Part shown: positions 1 through 14,608 of the stretch, piece by piece | Layout: the number at the start of each line of letters is the position of its first letter | How positions within the stretch are numbered: the stretch's first letter is position 1 | From: Acanthosoma haemorrhoidale | Lineage: Eukaryota; Arthropoda; Insecta; Hemiptera; Acanthosomatidae | NCBI GenBank assembly: GCA_930367205.1 | Contig: OV884009.1 | Span: 119,053,454-119,117,453 of the forward strand | Reading direction: 5' to 3' | Length of the DNA stretch: 64,000 nucleotides | Program-made: the position numbers and the translations under genes | The notes under the pieces: model-generated | Databases searched by the model: none | Seen by the model: only the letters and a program-made list of their open reading frames with translations | Told to the model about the DNA's origin: nothing

Positions 1-3000
1 CATAGCAAAAATACGAGACTACAACATAGTCGTTAACCCGATAATATTATATGAGACGGAAACATCATGCCTCCCCAGTCTAGAGGAACTATTAAGAATA
101 GAACGAAGAATCCTAAAAAGGATCTCCGGTCCCAAAAAGACACAAGAAGGACACTCCTAAGGAATGCGTGACTCCAAGTGATACTGCTGGATATTTCTAC
201 TCCCGAAAAAAGGCTAGGGTTAGAGAAACTAAAAGGAAACCCTAGGGCTAACTATCCTAGTTGTACTTCGTCGGGGGAACTCGGCCAAAACTAATTTTTA
301 ACAATATCATGAAAGAAGCTTCACAAAAGAAACAATCACCAAACTAGAGAGACTAAGTTTTGCAACCATTAACGTATATAACAAGAAATACCTGTCCAAT
401 TAAGCGAAAATACGTGACTACAACATAGTCGTTAACCCGATAATATTATATGGGACGGAAACCTCATGCCTCCCCAGTCTAGAGGAACTATTAAGAATAG
501 AACGAAGAATCCTAAGAAGGATCTACGGTCCCAAAAAGACACAAGAAGGACACTCCTAAGGAATGCGTGACTCCACGTGATACTGCTGGATAACTCTACT
601 CCCGAAAAAAGGCTAGGGTTAGAGAAACTAAAACCAAACCCTAGGGCTAACTATCCTAGTTGTACTTCGTCAGGGTAATCCGACCCAAAACTAATTTTTA
701 ACAATATCATAAAAGGAGCTTCACAAAAGAAAGAATTGCCAAACTAGAGAGACTAAGTTTTGCAACCAGTAACGTATATAACAAGAAATACCTGTCCAAT
801 AAAGCGAAAATTCGAGACTACAACATAGTCGTTAACCCGATAATATTATATGGGACGGAAACCTCATGCCTCCCCAGTCTAGAGGAACTATTAAGAATAG
901 AACGAAGAATCCTAAGAAGGATCTACGGTCCCAAAAAGACACAAGAAGGACACTCCTAAGGAATGCGTGACTCTACGTGATACTGCTGGATAACTCTACT
1001 CCCGAAAAAAGGCTAGGGTTAGAGAAACTAAAACGAAACCCTAGGGCTAACTATCCTAGTTGTACTTCGTCGGGGTAACCCGGCTCAAACTAATTTTTAA
1101 CAATATCATGAAAGAAGTTTCACAAAAGAAAGAATCACCAAACTAGAGAGACTAAGTTTTGCAACCATTAACGTATATAACTAGAAATACCTGTCCAATA
1201 AAGCGAAAATAAGAGACTACAACATAGTCGTTAAACCGGTAATATTATATGGGACGGAAACCTCATTCCTCCCCAGTCTAGAGAAACTATTGAGAATAGA
1301 ACGAAGAATCCTAAGCAGGATCTACGGCCCCAAAACTAGTTGTACTTCGTCGGGGTAACCCGGCCTAAATCTAATTTTTAACAATATCATGAAAGAAGTT
1401 TCACAAAAGAAAGAATCACCAAACTAGAGAGACTAAGTTTTGCAACCATTAACGTATATAACTAGAAATACCTGTCCAATAAAGCGAAAATAAGAGACTA
1501 CAACATAGTCGTTAAACCGGTAATATTATATGGGACGGAAACCTCATTCCTCCCCAGTCTAGAGAAACTATTGAGAATAGAACGAAGAATCCTAAGCAGG
1601 ATCTACGGCCCCAAAACTAGTTGTACTTCGTCGGGGTAACCCGGCCTAAAACTAATTTTTAACAATATCATGAAAGGAGCTTCACAAAAGAAAAAATCAC
1701 CAAACTAGAGAGACTAAGTTTTGCAAACCAGTAATGTATATAACAAGAAAATATTTGTCCAATAAAGCAAAAATAAGAGACTACAACACAGCCGTTAACC
1801 CGATAATATTATATGGGATGGAAACCTCATGCCTCCCCAGTCTAGAGGAACTATTAAGAATAGAACGAAGAACCCTAAGAAGGATCTACGGTACCAAAAA
1901 GACACAAGAAGGACACTCCTAAGGAATGCATGACTCCACGTGATACTGCTGGATAACTCCACTCCCGAAAAAAGGCTAGGGTTAGAGAAACTAAAACGAA
2001 ACCCTAGGGCTAACTATCCTAGTTGTACTTCGTCGGGGTAACCCGGCCCAAAACTAATTTTTAACAATATCATGAAAGAAGCTTCACAAAAGAAAGAATC
2101 ACCATACTGGAGAGACTAAGTTTTGCAACCATTAACGTATATAACAAGAAATACCTGTCCAATAAAGCGAAAATAAGAGACTACAACATAGTCGTTAAAC
2201 CGGTAATATTATATGGGACGGAAACCTCATTCCTCCCCAGTCTAGAGAAACTATTAAGAATAGAACGAAGAATCCTAAGCAGGATCTACGGCCCCAAAAC
2301 TAGTTGTACTTCATCGGGGTAACCCGGCCCAAAACTAATTTTTAACAATATCATGAAAGGAGCTTCACAAAAGAAAAAATCACCAAACTAGAGAGACTAA
2401 GTTTTGCAAACCAGTAATGTATATAACAAGAAAATATTTGTCCAATAAAGCAAAAATAAGAGACTACAACACAGCCGTTAACCCGATAATATTATATGGG
2501 ACGGAAACCTCATGCCTCCCCAGTCTAGAGGAACTATTAAGAATAGAACGAAGAATCCTAAGCAGGATCTACGGCCCCAAAAAGACACAAGAAGGACACT
2601 TCTAAGGAATGCGTGTCTTCACGTGATACTGCTGGATAACTCTACTCCCGATAAAAGGCTAGGGATAGAGGAACTAAAACGAAACCCTAGGGCTAACTAT
2701 CCTAGTTGTACTTCGTCGGGGTAACCCGGCTCAAACTAATTTTTAACAATATCATGAAAGAAGCTTCACATAAGAAAGAATCACCAAACTAGAGAGACTA
2801 AGTTTTGCAACCATTAACGTATATAACAAGAAATACCTGTCCAATAAAGCGAAAATACGAGACTACAACATAGTCGTTAACCCGATAATATTATATGGGA
2901 CGGAAACCTCATTCCTCTCCAGTCTAGAGAAACTATTGAGAATAGAACGAAGAATCCTAAGCAGGATCTACGGCCCAAAAAAGACACAAAAAGGACACTT

Positions 3001-3540
3001 CTAAGGAATGCGTGTCTTCACGTGATACTGCCGGATAACTCTACTCCCGTTAAAAGGCTAGGGATAGAGGAACTAAAACGAAACCCTAGGGCTAACTATC
3101 CTAGTTGTACTTCGTCGGGGTAACCCGGCTCAAACTAATTTTTAACAATATCATGAAAGAAGCTTCACATAAGAAAGAATCACCAAACTAGAGAGACTAA
3201 GTTTTGCAACCATTAACGTATATAACAAGAAATACCTGTCCAATAAAACGAAAATACGAGAATACAACATAGTCGTTAACCCGATAATATTATATGGGAC
3301 GGAAACCTCATGCCTCCCCAGTCTAGAGGAACTATTAAGAATAGAACGAAGAATCCTAAGAAGGATCTACGGTCCCAAAAAGACACGAGAAGGACACTTC
3401 TAAGGAATGCGTGACTCCACGTGATACTGCTGGATAACTCTACTCCCGAAAAAAAGCTAGGGTTAGAGAAACTAAAACGAAACCCTAGGGCTAACTATCC
3501 TAGATGTACTTCGTCAGGGTAATCCGACCCAAAACTAATT

Positions 3541-5040
3541 TTTAACAATATCATGAAAGAAGTTTCACAAAAGAAAGAATCACCAAACTAGAGAGACTAA
3601 GTTTTGCAACCATTAACGTATATAACAAGAAATACCTGTCCAATAAAGCGAAAATAAGAGACTACAACATTGTCGTTAAACCGGTAATATTATATGGGAC
3701 GGAAACCTCATTCCTCTCCAGTCTAGAGAAACTATTGAAAATAGAACGAAGAATCCTAAGCAGGATCTACGGCCCCAAAACTAGTTGTACTTCGTCGGGG
3801 TAACCCGGCCCAAAACTAATTTTTAACAATATCATGAAAGAAGCTTCAGAAAAGAAAAAATCACCAAACTAGAGAGACTAAGTTTTTCAAACCAGTAATG
3901 TATATAACAAGAAAATATTTGTCCAATAAAGCAAAAATAAGAGACTACAACACAGCCGTTAACCCGATAATATTATATGGGACGGAAACCTCATGCCTCC
4001 CCAGTCTAGAGGAACTATTAAGAATAGAACGAAGAATCCTAAGCAGGATCTACGGCCCCAAAAAGACACAAGAAGGACACTTCTAAGGAATGCGTGTCTT
4101 CACGTGATACTGCCGGATAACTCTACTCCCGATAAAAGGCTAGGGATAGAGGAACTAAAACGAAACCCTAGGGCTAACTATCCTAGTTGTACTTTGTCGG
4201 GGTAACCCGGCTCAAACTAATTTTTAACAATATCATGAAAGAAGCTTCACATAAGAAAGAATCACTAAACTAGAGAGACTAAGTTTTGCAACCATTAACG
4301 TATATAACAAGAAATACCTGTCCAATAAAGCGAAAATACGAGACTACAACATAGTCGTTAACCGGATAATATTATATGGGACGGAAACCTCATGCCTCCC
4401 CAGTCTAGAGGAACTATTAAGAATAGAACGAAGAATCCTAAGAAGGATCTACGGTCCCAAAAAGACACAAGAAGGACACTTCTAAGGAATGCGTGACTCT
4501 ACGTGATACTGCTGGATAACTCTTCTCCCGAAAAAAGGCTAGGGTTAGAGAAACTAAAACGAAACCCTAGGGCTAACTATCCTAGTTGTACTTCGTCAGG
4601 GTAATCCGACCCAAAACTAATTTTTAACAATATCATGAAAGGAGCTTCACAAAAGAAATAATTGCCAAACTAGAGAGACTAAGTTTTGCAACCAGTAACG
4701 TATATAACAAGAAATACCTGTCCAATAAAGCGATAATAAGAGACTACAACATAGTCGTTAAACCGGTAATAATATATGGGACAGAAACCTCAATCCTCCC
4801 CAGTCTAGAGAAACTATATAGAATAGAACGAAGAATCCTAAGCAGGATCTACGGCCCCAAAAAGACACAAGAAGGACACTTCTAAGGAATGCGTGTCTTC
4901 ACGTGATACTGCTGGATAACTCTACTCCCGATAAAAGGCGAGGGATAGAGGAACTAAACGAAACCCTAGGGCTAACTATCCTAGTTGTACTTCGTCGGAG
5001 TAACCCGGCTCAAACTAATTTTTAACAATATCATGAAAGA
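3541..5040 (+). repeat. Higher-order repeat segment, copy 1 (offset about 3645 bp)
   Basis: This stretch is nearly repeated at 7186-8685. Both copies carry the same rare variants: TTCAGAAAAG with TTTTTCAAACC before the ATG-containing monomer, CACTAAACTAG, and AAATAATTGCC. This shows block duplication rather than independent mutation. To the right the match resumes after an extra monomer of about 399 bp at about 8700-9080 (5041 onward matches 9085 onward). Confidence 0.75.
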
Positions 5041-6053
5041 AGCTTCACATAAGAAAGAATCACCAAACTAGAGAGACTAAGTTTTGCAACCATTAACGTA
5101 TATAACAAGAAAAACCTGTCCAATAAAGCGAAAATACGAGACTACAACATAGTCGTTAGCCCGATAATATTATATGGGACGGAAACCTCATTCCTCCCCA
5201 GTCTAGAGAAACTATTGAGAATTGAACGAAGAATCCTAAGCAGGATCTACGGCCCCAAAAAGACACAAGAAGGACACTTCTAAGGAATGCGTGTCTTCAC
5301 GTGATACTGCTGGATAACTCTACTCCCGATAAAAGGCTAGGGATAGAGGAACTAAAACGAAACCCTAGGGCTAACTATCCTAGTTGTACTTCGTCGGGGT
5401 AACCCGGCCCAAACTAATTTTTAACAATATCATGAAAGAAGCTTCACATAAGAAAGAATCACCAAACTAGAGAGACTAAGTTTTGCAACCATTGACGTAT
5501 ATAACAAGAAATACCTGTCCAATAAAGCGAAAATACGAGACTACAACATAATCGTTAACCCGATAATATTATATGGGACGGAAACCTCATGCCTCCCCAG
5601 TCTAGAGGAACTATTAAGAATAGAACGAAGAATCCTAAGAAGGATCTATTGTCCCAAAAAGACACAAGAAGGACACTCCTAAGGAATGCGTGACTCCACG
5701 TGATACTGCTGGATAACTCTACTCTCGAAAAAAGGCTAGGGTTAAAGAAACTAAAACGAAACCCTAGGGCTAACTATCCTAGTTGTACTTCGTCAGGGTA
5801 ATCCGACCCAAAACTAATTTTTAACAATATCATGAAAGAAGTTTCACAAAAGAAAGAATCACCAAACTAGAGAGACTAAGTTTTGCAACCATTAACGTAT
5901 ATAACAAGAAATACCTGTCCAATAAAGCGAAAATAAGAGACTACAACATAGTCGTTAAACCGGTAATATTGTATGGGACGGAAACCTCATTCCTCCCCAG
6001 TCTAGAGAAACTATTGAGAATAGAACGAAGAATCCGAAGCAGGATCTACGGCC

Positions 6054-7420
6054 CCAAAACTAGTTGTACTTCGTCGGGGTAACCCGGCCCAAAACTAATT
6101 TTTAACAATATCATGAAAGGAGCTTCACAAAAGAAAAAATCACCAAACTAGAGAGACTAAGTTTTGCAAACCAGTAATGTATATAACAAGAAAATATTTG
6201 TCCAATAAAGCAAAAATAAGAGACTACAACACAGCCGTTAACCCGATAATATTATATGGGACGGAAACCTCATGCCTCCCCAGTCTAGAGGAACTATTAA
6301 GAATAGAACGAAGAATCCTAAGAAGGATCTACGGTCCCAAAAAGACACGAGAAGGACACTTCTAAGGAATGCGTGACTCCACGTGATACTGCTGGATAAC
6401 TCTACTCCCGAAAAAAGGCTAGGGTTAGAGAAACTAAAACGAAACCCTAGGGCTAACTATCCTAGATGTACTTCGTCAGGGTAATCCGACCCAAAACTAA
6501 TTTTTAACAATATCATGAAAGAAGTTTCACAAAAGAAAGAATCACCAAACTAGAGAGACTAAGTTTTGCAACCATTAACGTATATAACAAGAAATACCTG
6601 TCCAATAAAGCGAAAATAAGAGACTACAACATAGTCGTTAAACCGGTAATATTGTATGGGACGGAAACCTCATTCCTCCCCAGTCTAGAGAAACTATTGA
6701 GAATAGAACGAAGAATCCTAAGCAGGATCTACGGCCCCAAAACTAGTTGTACTTCGTCGGGGTAACCCGGCCCAAAACTAATTTTTAACAATATCATGAA
6801 AGGAGCTTCACAAAAGAAAAAATCACCAAACTAGAGAGACTAAGTTTTGCAAACCAGTAATGTATATAACAAGAAAATATTTGTCCAATAAAGCAAAAAT
6901 AAGAGACTACAACACAGCCGTTAACCCGATAATATTATATGGGACGGAAACCTCATGCCTCCCCAGTCTAGAGGAACTATTAAGAATAGAACGAAGAATC
7001 CTAAGAAGGATCTACGGTCCCAAAAAGACACGAGAAGGACACTTCTAAGGAATGCGTGACTCCACGTGATACTGCTGGATAACTCTACTCCCGAAAAAAG
7101 GCTAGGGTTAGAGAAACTAAAACGAAACCCTAGGGCTAACTATCCTAGATGTACTTCGTCAGGGTAATCCGACCCAAAACTAATTTTTAACAATATCATG
7201 AAAGAAGTTTCACAAAAGAAAGAATCACCAAACTAGAGAGACTAAGTTTTGCAACCATTAACGTATATAACAAGAAATACCTGTCCAATAAAGCGAAAAT
7301 AAGAGACTACAACATAGTCGTTAAACCGGTAATATTATATGGGACGGAAACCTCATTCCTCTCCAGTCTAGAGAAACTATTGAAAATAGAACGAAGAATC
7401 CTAAGCAGGATCTACGGCCC
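6054..7420 (+). repeat. 683-bp long+short dimer repeat, tandem copies
   Basis: Successive short-monomer junctions at 6054, 6737 and 7420 are exactly 683 bp apart, and the open frames starting at 6177, 6860 and 7543 repeat at the same interval. The first two encode identical 62-residue peptides with the rare KKTREGHF ending. The unit is one 402-bp plus one 281-bp monomer, the smallest higher-order repeat here. The same dimer spacing is also seen at 1734/2417 and 12785/13468. Confidence 0.8.
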
Positions 7421-9080
7421 CAAAACTAGTTGTACTTCGTCGGGGTAACCCGGCCCAAAACTAATTTTTAACAATATCATGAAAGAAGCTTCAGAAAAGA
7501 AAAAATCACCAAACTAGAGAGACTAAGTTTTTCAAACCAGTAATGTATATAACAAGAAAATATTTGTCCAATAAAGCAAAAATAAGAGACTACAACACAG
7601 CCGTTAACCCGATAATATTATATGGGACGGAAACCTCATGCCTCCCCAGTCTAGAGGAACTATTAAGAATAGAACGAAGAATCCTAAGCAGGATCTACGG
7701 CCCCAAAAAGACACAAGAAGGACACTTCTAAGGAATGCGTGTCTTCACGTGATACTGCCGGATAACTCTACTCCCGATAAAAGGCTAGGGATAGAGGAAC
7801 TAAAACGAAACCCTAGGGCTAACTATCCTAGTTGTACTTTGTCGGGGTAACCCGGCTCAAACTAATTTTTAACAATATCATGAAAGAAGCTTCACATAAG
7901 AAAGAATCACTAAACTAGAGAGACTAAGTTTTGCAACCATTAACGTATATAACAAGAAATACCTGTCCAATAAAGCGAAAATACGAGACTACAACATAGT
8001 CGTTAACCGGATAATATTATATGGGACGGAAACCTCATGCCTCCCCAGTCTAGAGGAACTATTAAGAATAGAACGAAGAATCCTAAGAAGGATCTACGGT
8101 CCCAAAAAGACACAAGAAGGACACTTCTAAGGAATGCGTGACTCTACGTGATACTGCTGGATAACTCTTCTCCCGAAAAAAGGCTAGGGTTAGAGAAACT
8201 AAAACGAAACCCTAGGGTTAACTATCCTAGTTGTACTTCGTCAGGGTAATCCGACCCAAAACTAATTTTTAACAATATCATGAAAGGAGCTTCACAAAAG
8301 AAATAATTGCCAAACTAGAGAGACTAAGTTTTGCAACCAGTAACGTATATAACAAGAAATACCTGTCCAATAAAGCGATAATAAGAGACTACAACATAGT
8401 CGTTAAACCGGTAATAATATATGGGACAGAAACCTCAATCCTCCCCAGTCTAGAGAAACTATTGAGAATAGAACGAAGAATCCTAAGCAGGATCTACGGC
8501 CCCAAAAAGACACAAGAAGGACACTTCTAAGGAATGCGTGTCTTCACGTGATACTGCTGGATAACTCTACTCCCGATAAAAGGCGAGGGATAGAGGAACT
8601 AAACGAAACCCTAGGGCTAACTATCCTAGTTGTACTTCGTCGGAGTAACCCGGCTCAAACTAATTTTTAACAATATCATGAAAGAAGCTTCACATAAGAA
8701 AGAATCACCATACTAGAGAGACTAAGTTTTGCAACCAGTAACGTATATAACAAGAAATACCTGTCCAATAAAGCGATAATAAGAGACTACAACATAGTCG
8801 TTAAACCGGTAATAATATATGGGACAGAAACCTCAATCCTCCCCAGTCTAGAGAAACTATTGAGAATAGAACGAAGAATCCTAAGCAGGATCTACGGCCC
8901 CAAAAAGACACAAGAAGGACACTTCTAAGGAATGCGTGTCTTCACGTGATACTGCTGGATAACTCTACTCCCGATAAAAGGCGAGGGATAGAGGAACTAA
9001 ACGAAACCCTAGGGCTAACTATCCTAGTTGTACTTCGTCGGAGTAACCCGGCTCAAACTAATTTTTAACAATATCATGAA

Positions 9081-12010
9081 AGAAGCTTCACATAAGAAAG
9101 AATCACCAAACTAGAGAGACTAAGTTTTGCAACCATTAACGTATATAACAAGAAAAACCTGTCCAATAAAGCGAAAATACGAGACTACAACATAGTCGTT
9201 AGCCCGATAATATTATATGGGACGGAAACCTCATTCCTCCCCAGTCTAGAGAAACTATTGAGAATTGAACGAAGAATCCTAAGCAGGATCTACGGCCCCA
9301 AAAAGACACAAGAAGGACACTTCTAAGGAATGCGTGTCTTCACGTGATACTGCTGGATAACTCTACTCCCGATAAAAGGCTAGGGATAGAGGAACTAAAA
9401 CGAAACCCTAGGGCTAACTATCCTAGTTGTACTTCGTCGGGGTAACCCGGCCCAAACTAATTTTTAACAATATCATGAAAGAAGCTTCACATAAGAAAGA
9501 ATCACCAAACTAGAGAGACTAAGTTTTGCAACCATTGACGTATATAACAAGAAATACCTGTCCAATAAAGCGAAAATACGAGACTACAACATAATCGTTA
9601 ACCCGATAATATTATATGGGACGGAAACCTCATGCCTCCCCACAGTCTAGAGGAACTATTAAGAATAGAACGAAGAATCCTAAGAAGGATCTATTGTCCC
9701 AAAAAGACACAAGAAGGACACTCCTAAGGAATGCGTGACTCCACGTGATACTGCTGGATAACTCTACTCTCGAAAAAAGGCTAGGGTTAAAGAAACTAAA
9801 ACGAAACCCTAGGGCTAACTATCCTAGTTGTACTTCGTCAGGGTAATCCGACCCAAAACTAATTTTTAACAATATCATGAAAGAAGTTTCACAAAAGAAA
9901 GAATCACCAAACTAGAGAGACTAAGTTTTGCAACCATTAACGTATATAACAAGAAATACCTGTCCAATAAAGCGAAAATAAGAGACTACAACATAGTCGT
10001 TAAACCGGTAATATTGTATGGGACGGAAACCTCATTCCTCCCCAGTCTAGAGAAACTATTGAGAATAGAACGAAGAATCCTAAGCAGGATCTACGGCCCC
10101 AAAACTAGTTGTACTTCGTCGGGGTAACCCGGCCCAAAACTAATTTTTAACAATATCATGAAAGGAGCTTCACAAAAGAAAAAATCACCAAACTAGAGAG
10201 ACTAAGTTTTGCAAACCAGTAATGTATATAACAAGAAAATATTTGTCCAATAAAGCAAAAATAAGAGACTACAACACAGCCGTTAACCCGATAATATTAT
10301 ATGGGACGGAAACCTCATGCCTCCCCAGTCTAGAGGAACTATTAAGAATAGAACGAATAATCCTAAGCAGGATCTACGGCCCCATAAAGACACAAGAAGG
10401 ACACTTCGAAGGAATGCGTGTCTTCACGTGATACTGCTGGATAACTCTACTCCCGATAAAAGGCTAGGGATAGAGGAACTAAAACGAAACCCTAGGGCTA
10501 ACTATCCTAGTTGTACTTCGTCGGGGTAACCCGGCTCAAACTAATTTTTAACAATATCATGAAAGAAGCTTCACATAAGAAAGAATCACCAAACTAGAGA
10601 GACTAAGTTTTGCAACCATTAACGTATATAACAAGAAATACCTGTCCAATAAAGCGAAAATACGAGACTACAACATAGTCGTTAACCCGATAATATTATA
10701 TGGGACGGAAACCTCATTCCTCCCCATTCTAGAGAAACAATTGAGAATAGAACGAAGAATCCTAAGCAGGATCTACGGCCCCAAAAAGACACAAGAAGGA
10801 CACTTCTAAGGAATGCGTGACTCCACGTGATACTGCTGGATAACTCTACTCCCGAAAAAAGGCTAGGGTTAAAGAATCTAAAACGAAACCCTAGGGCTAA
10901 CTATCCTAGTTGTACTTCGTCAGGGTAATCCGACCCAAAACTAATTTTTAACAATATCATGAAAGAAGTTTCACAAAAGAAAGAATCACCAAACTAGAGA
11001 GACTAAGTTTTGCAACCATTAACGTATATAACAAGAAATACCTGTCCAATAAAGCGAAAATACGAGACTACAACACAATCGTTAACCCGATAATATTATA
11101 TGGGACGGAAACCTGATGCCTCCCCAGTCTAGAGGAACTATTAAGAATAGAACGAAGAATCCTAAGAAGGATCTACGGTCCCAAAAAGACACAAGAAGGA
11201 CACTCCTGAGGAATGCGTGACTCCACGTGATACTGCTGGATAACTCTACTCCCGAAAAAAGGCTAGGGTTAAAGAATCTAAAACGAAACCCTAGGGCTAA
11301 CTATCCTAGTTGTACTTCGTCAGGGTAATCCGACCCAAAACTAATTTTTAACAATATCATGAAAGAAGTTTCACAAAAGAAAGAATCACCAAACTAGAGA
11401 GACTAAGTTTTGCAACCATTAACGTATATAACAAGAAATACCTGTCCAATAAAGCGAAAATAAGAGACTACAACATAGTCGTTAAACCGGTAATATTATA
11501 TGGGACGGAAACCTCATTCCTCCCCAGTCTAGAGAAACTATTGAGAATAGAACGAAGAATCCTAAGCAGGATCTACGGCCCCAAAACTAGTTGTACTTCG
11601 TCGGGGTAACCCGGCCCAAAACTAATTTTTAACAATATCATGAAAGGAGCTTCACAAAAGAAAAAATCACCAAACTAGAGAGACTAAGTTTTGCAAACCA
11701 GTAATGTATATAACAAGAAAATATTTGTCCAATAAAGCAAAAATAAGAGACTACAACACAGCCGTTAACCCGATAATATTATATGGGACGAAACCTCATG
11801 CCTCCCCAGTCTAGAGAAACTATTAAGAATAGAACGAAGAATCCTAAGCAGGATCTACGGCCCCAAAAAGACACAAGAAGGACACTTCGAAGGAATGCGT
11901 GTCTTCACGTGATACTGCTGGATAACTCTACTCCCGATAAAAGGCTAGGGATAGAGGAACTAAAACGAAACCCTAGGGCTAACTATCCTAGTTGTACTTC
12001 GTCGGGGTAA
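9081..12010 (+). repeat. Higher-order repeat segment, 5526-bp offset, copy 1
   Basis: Matches 14609-17536 almost without gaps. Paired markers at an offset of 5526 bp are the RIERIILS monomer (10222 and 15748) and the monomer with GGGACGAAACC, a 1-bp deletion creating an upstream ATG (11783 and 17309). A 2-bp insertion (CACAGTCTAG near 9640) occurs only in this copy. The match breaks near 12,010, where this copy joins a different monomer type. Confidence 0.75.
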
Positions 12011-14608
12011 CCCGGCCCAAACTAATTTTTAACAATATCATGAAAGAAGCTTCACATAAGAAAGAATCACCAAACTAGAGAGACTAAGTTTTGCAACCAT
12101 TGACGTATATAACAAGAAATACCTGTCCAATAAAGCGAAAATACGAGACTACAACATAATCGTTAACCCGATAATATTATATGGGACGGAAACCTCATGC
12201 CTCCCCAGTCTAGAGGAACTATTAAGAATAGAACGAAGAATCCTAAGAAGGATCTATTGTCCCAAAAAGACACAAGAAGGACACTCCTAAGGAATGCGTG
12301 ACTCCACGTGATACTGCTGGATAACTCTACTCTCGAAAAAAGGCTAGGGTTAAAGAAACTAAAACGAAACCCTAGGGCTAACTATCCTAGTTGTACTTCG
12401 TCAGGGTAATCCGACCCAAAACTAATTTTTAACAATATCATGAAAGAAGTTTCACAAAAGAAAGAATCACCAAACTAGAGAGACTAAGTTTTGCAACCAT
12501 TAACGTATATAACAAGAAATACCTGTCCAATAAAGCGAAAATAAGAGACTACAACATAGTCGTTAAACCGGTAATATTGTATGGGACGGAAACCTCATTC
12601 CTCCCCAGTCTAGAGAAACTATTGAGAATAGAACGAAGAATCCTAAGCAGGATCTACGGCCCCAAAACTAGTTGTACTTCGTCGGGGTAACCCGGCCCAA
12701 AACTAATTTTTAACAATATCATGAAAGGAGCTTCACAAAAGAAAAAATCACCAAACTAGAGAGACTAAGTTTTGCAAACCAGTAATGTATATAACAAGAA
12801 AATATTTGTCCAATAAAGCAAAAATAAGAGACTACAACACAGCCGTTAACCCGATAATATTATATGGGACGGAAACCTCATGCCTCCCCAGTCTAGAGGA
12901 ACTATTAAGAATAGAACGAAGAATCCTAAGAAGGATCTACGGTCCCAAAAAGACACGAGAAGGACACTTCTAAGGAATGCGTGACTCCACGTGATACTGC
13001 TGGATAACTCTACTCCCGAAAAAAGGCTAGGGTTAGAGAAACTAAAACGAAACCCTAGGGCTAACTATCCTAGATGTACTTCGTCAGGGTAATCCGACCC
13101 AAAACTAATTTTTAACAATATCATGAAAGAAGTTTCACAAAAGAAAGAATCACCAAACTAGAGAGACTAAGTTTTGCAACCATTAACGTATATAACAAGA
13201 AATACCTGTCCAATAAAGCGAAAATAAGAGACTACAACATAGTCGTTAAACCGGTAATATTGTATGGGACGGAAACCTCATTCCTCCCCAGTCTAGAGAA
13301 ACTATTGAGAATAGAACGAAGAATCCTAAGCAGGATCTACGGCCCCAAAACTAGTTGTACTTCGTCGGGGTAACCCGGCCCAAAACTAATTTTTAACAAT
13401 ATCATGAAAGGAGCTTCACAAAAGAAAAAATCACCAAACTAGAGAGACTAAGTTTTGCAAACCAGTAATGTATATAACAAGAAAATATTTGTCCAATAAA
13501 GCAAAAATAAGAGACTACAACACAGCCGTTAACCCGATAATATTATATGGGACGGAAACCTCATGCCTCCCCAGTCTAGAGGAACTATTAAGAATAGAAC
13601 GAAGAATCCTAAGCAGGATCTACGGCCCCAAAAAGACACAAGAAGGACACTTCGAAGGAATGCGTGTCTTCACGTGATACTGCTGGATAACTCTACTCCC
13701 GATAAAAGGCTAGGGATAGAGGAACTAAAACGAAACCCTAGGGCTAACTATCCTAGATGTACTTCGTCAGGGTAATCCGACCCAAAACTAATTTTTAACA
13801 ATATCATGAAAGAAGTTTCACAAAAGAAAGAATCACCAAACTAGAGAGACTAAGTTTTGCAACCATTAACGTATATAACAAGAAATACCTGTCCAATAAA
13901 GCGAAAATACGAGACTACAACATAGTCGTTAACCGGATAATATTATATGGGACGGAAACCTCATGCCTCCCCAGTCTAGAGGAACTATTAAGAATAGAAC
14001 GAAGAATCCTAAGAAGGATCTACGGTCCCAAAAAGACACAAGAAGGACACTTCTAAGGAATGCGTGACTCTACGTGATACTGCTGGATAACTCTTCTCCC
14101 GAAAAAAGGCTAGGGTTAGAGAAACTAAAACGAAACCCTAGGGTTAACTATCCTAGTTGTACTTCGTCAGGGTAATCCGACCCAAAACTAATTTTTAACA
14201 ATATCATGAAAGGAGCTTCACAAAAGAAATAATTGCCAAACTAGAGAGACTAAGTTTTGCAACCAGTAACGTATATAACAAGAAATACCTGTCCAATAAA
14301 GCGATAATAAGAGACTACAACATAGTCGTTAAACCGGTAATAATATATGGGACAGAAACCTCAATCCTCCCCAGTCTAGAGAAACTATTGAGAATAGAAC
14401 GAAGAATCCTAAGCAGGATCTACGGCCCCAAAAAGACACAAGAATGACACTTCTAAGGAATGCGTGTCTTCACGTGATACTGCTGGATAACTCTACTCCC
14501 GATAAAAGGCGAGGGATAGAGGAACTAAACGAAACCCTAGGGCTAACTATCCTAGTTGTACTTCGTCGGAGTAACCCGGCTCAAACTAATTTTTAACAAT
14601 ATCATGAA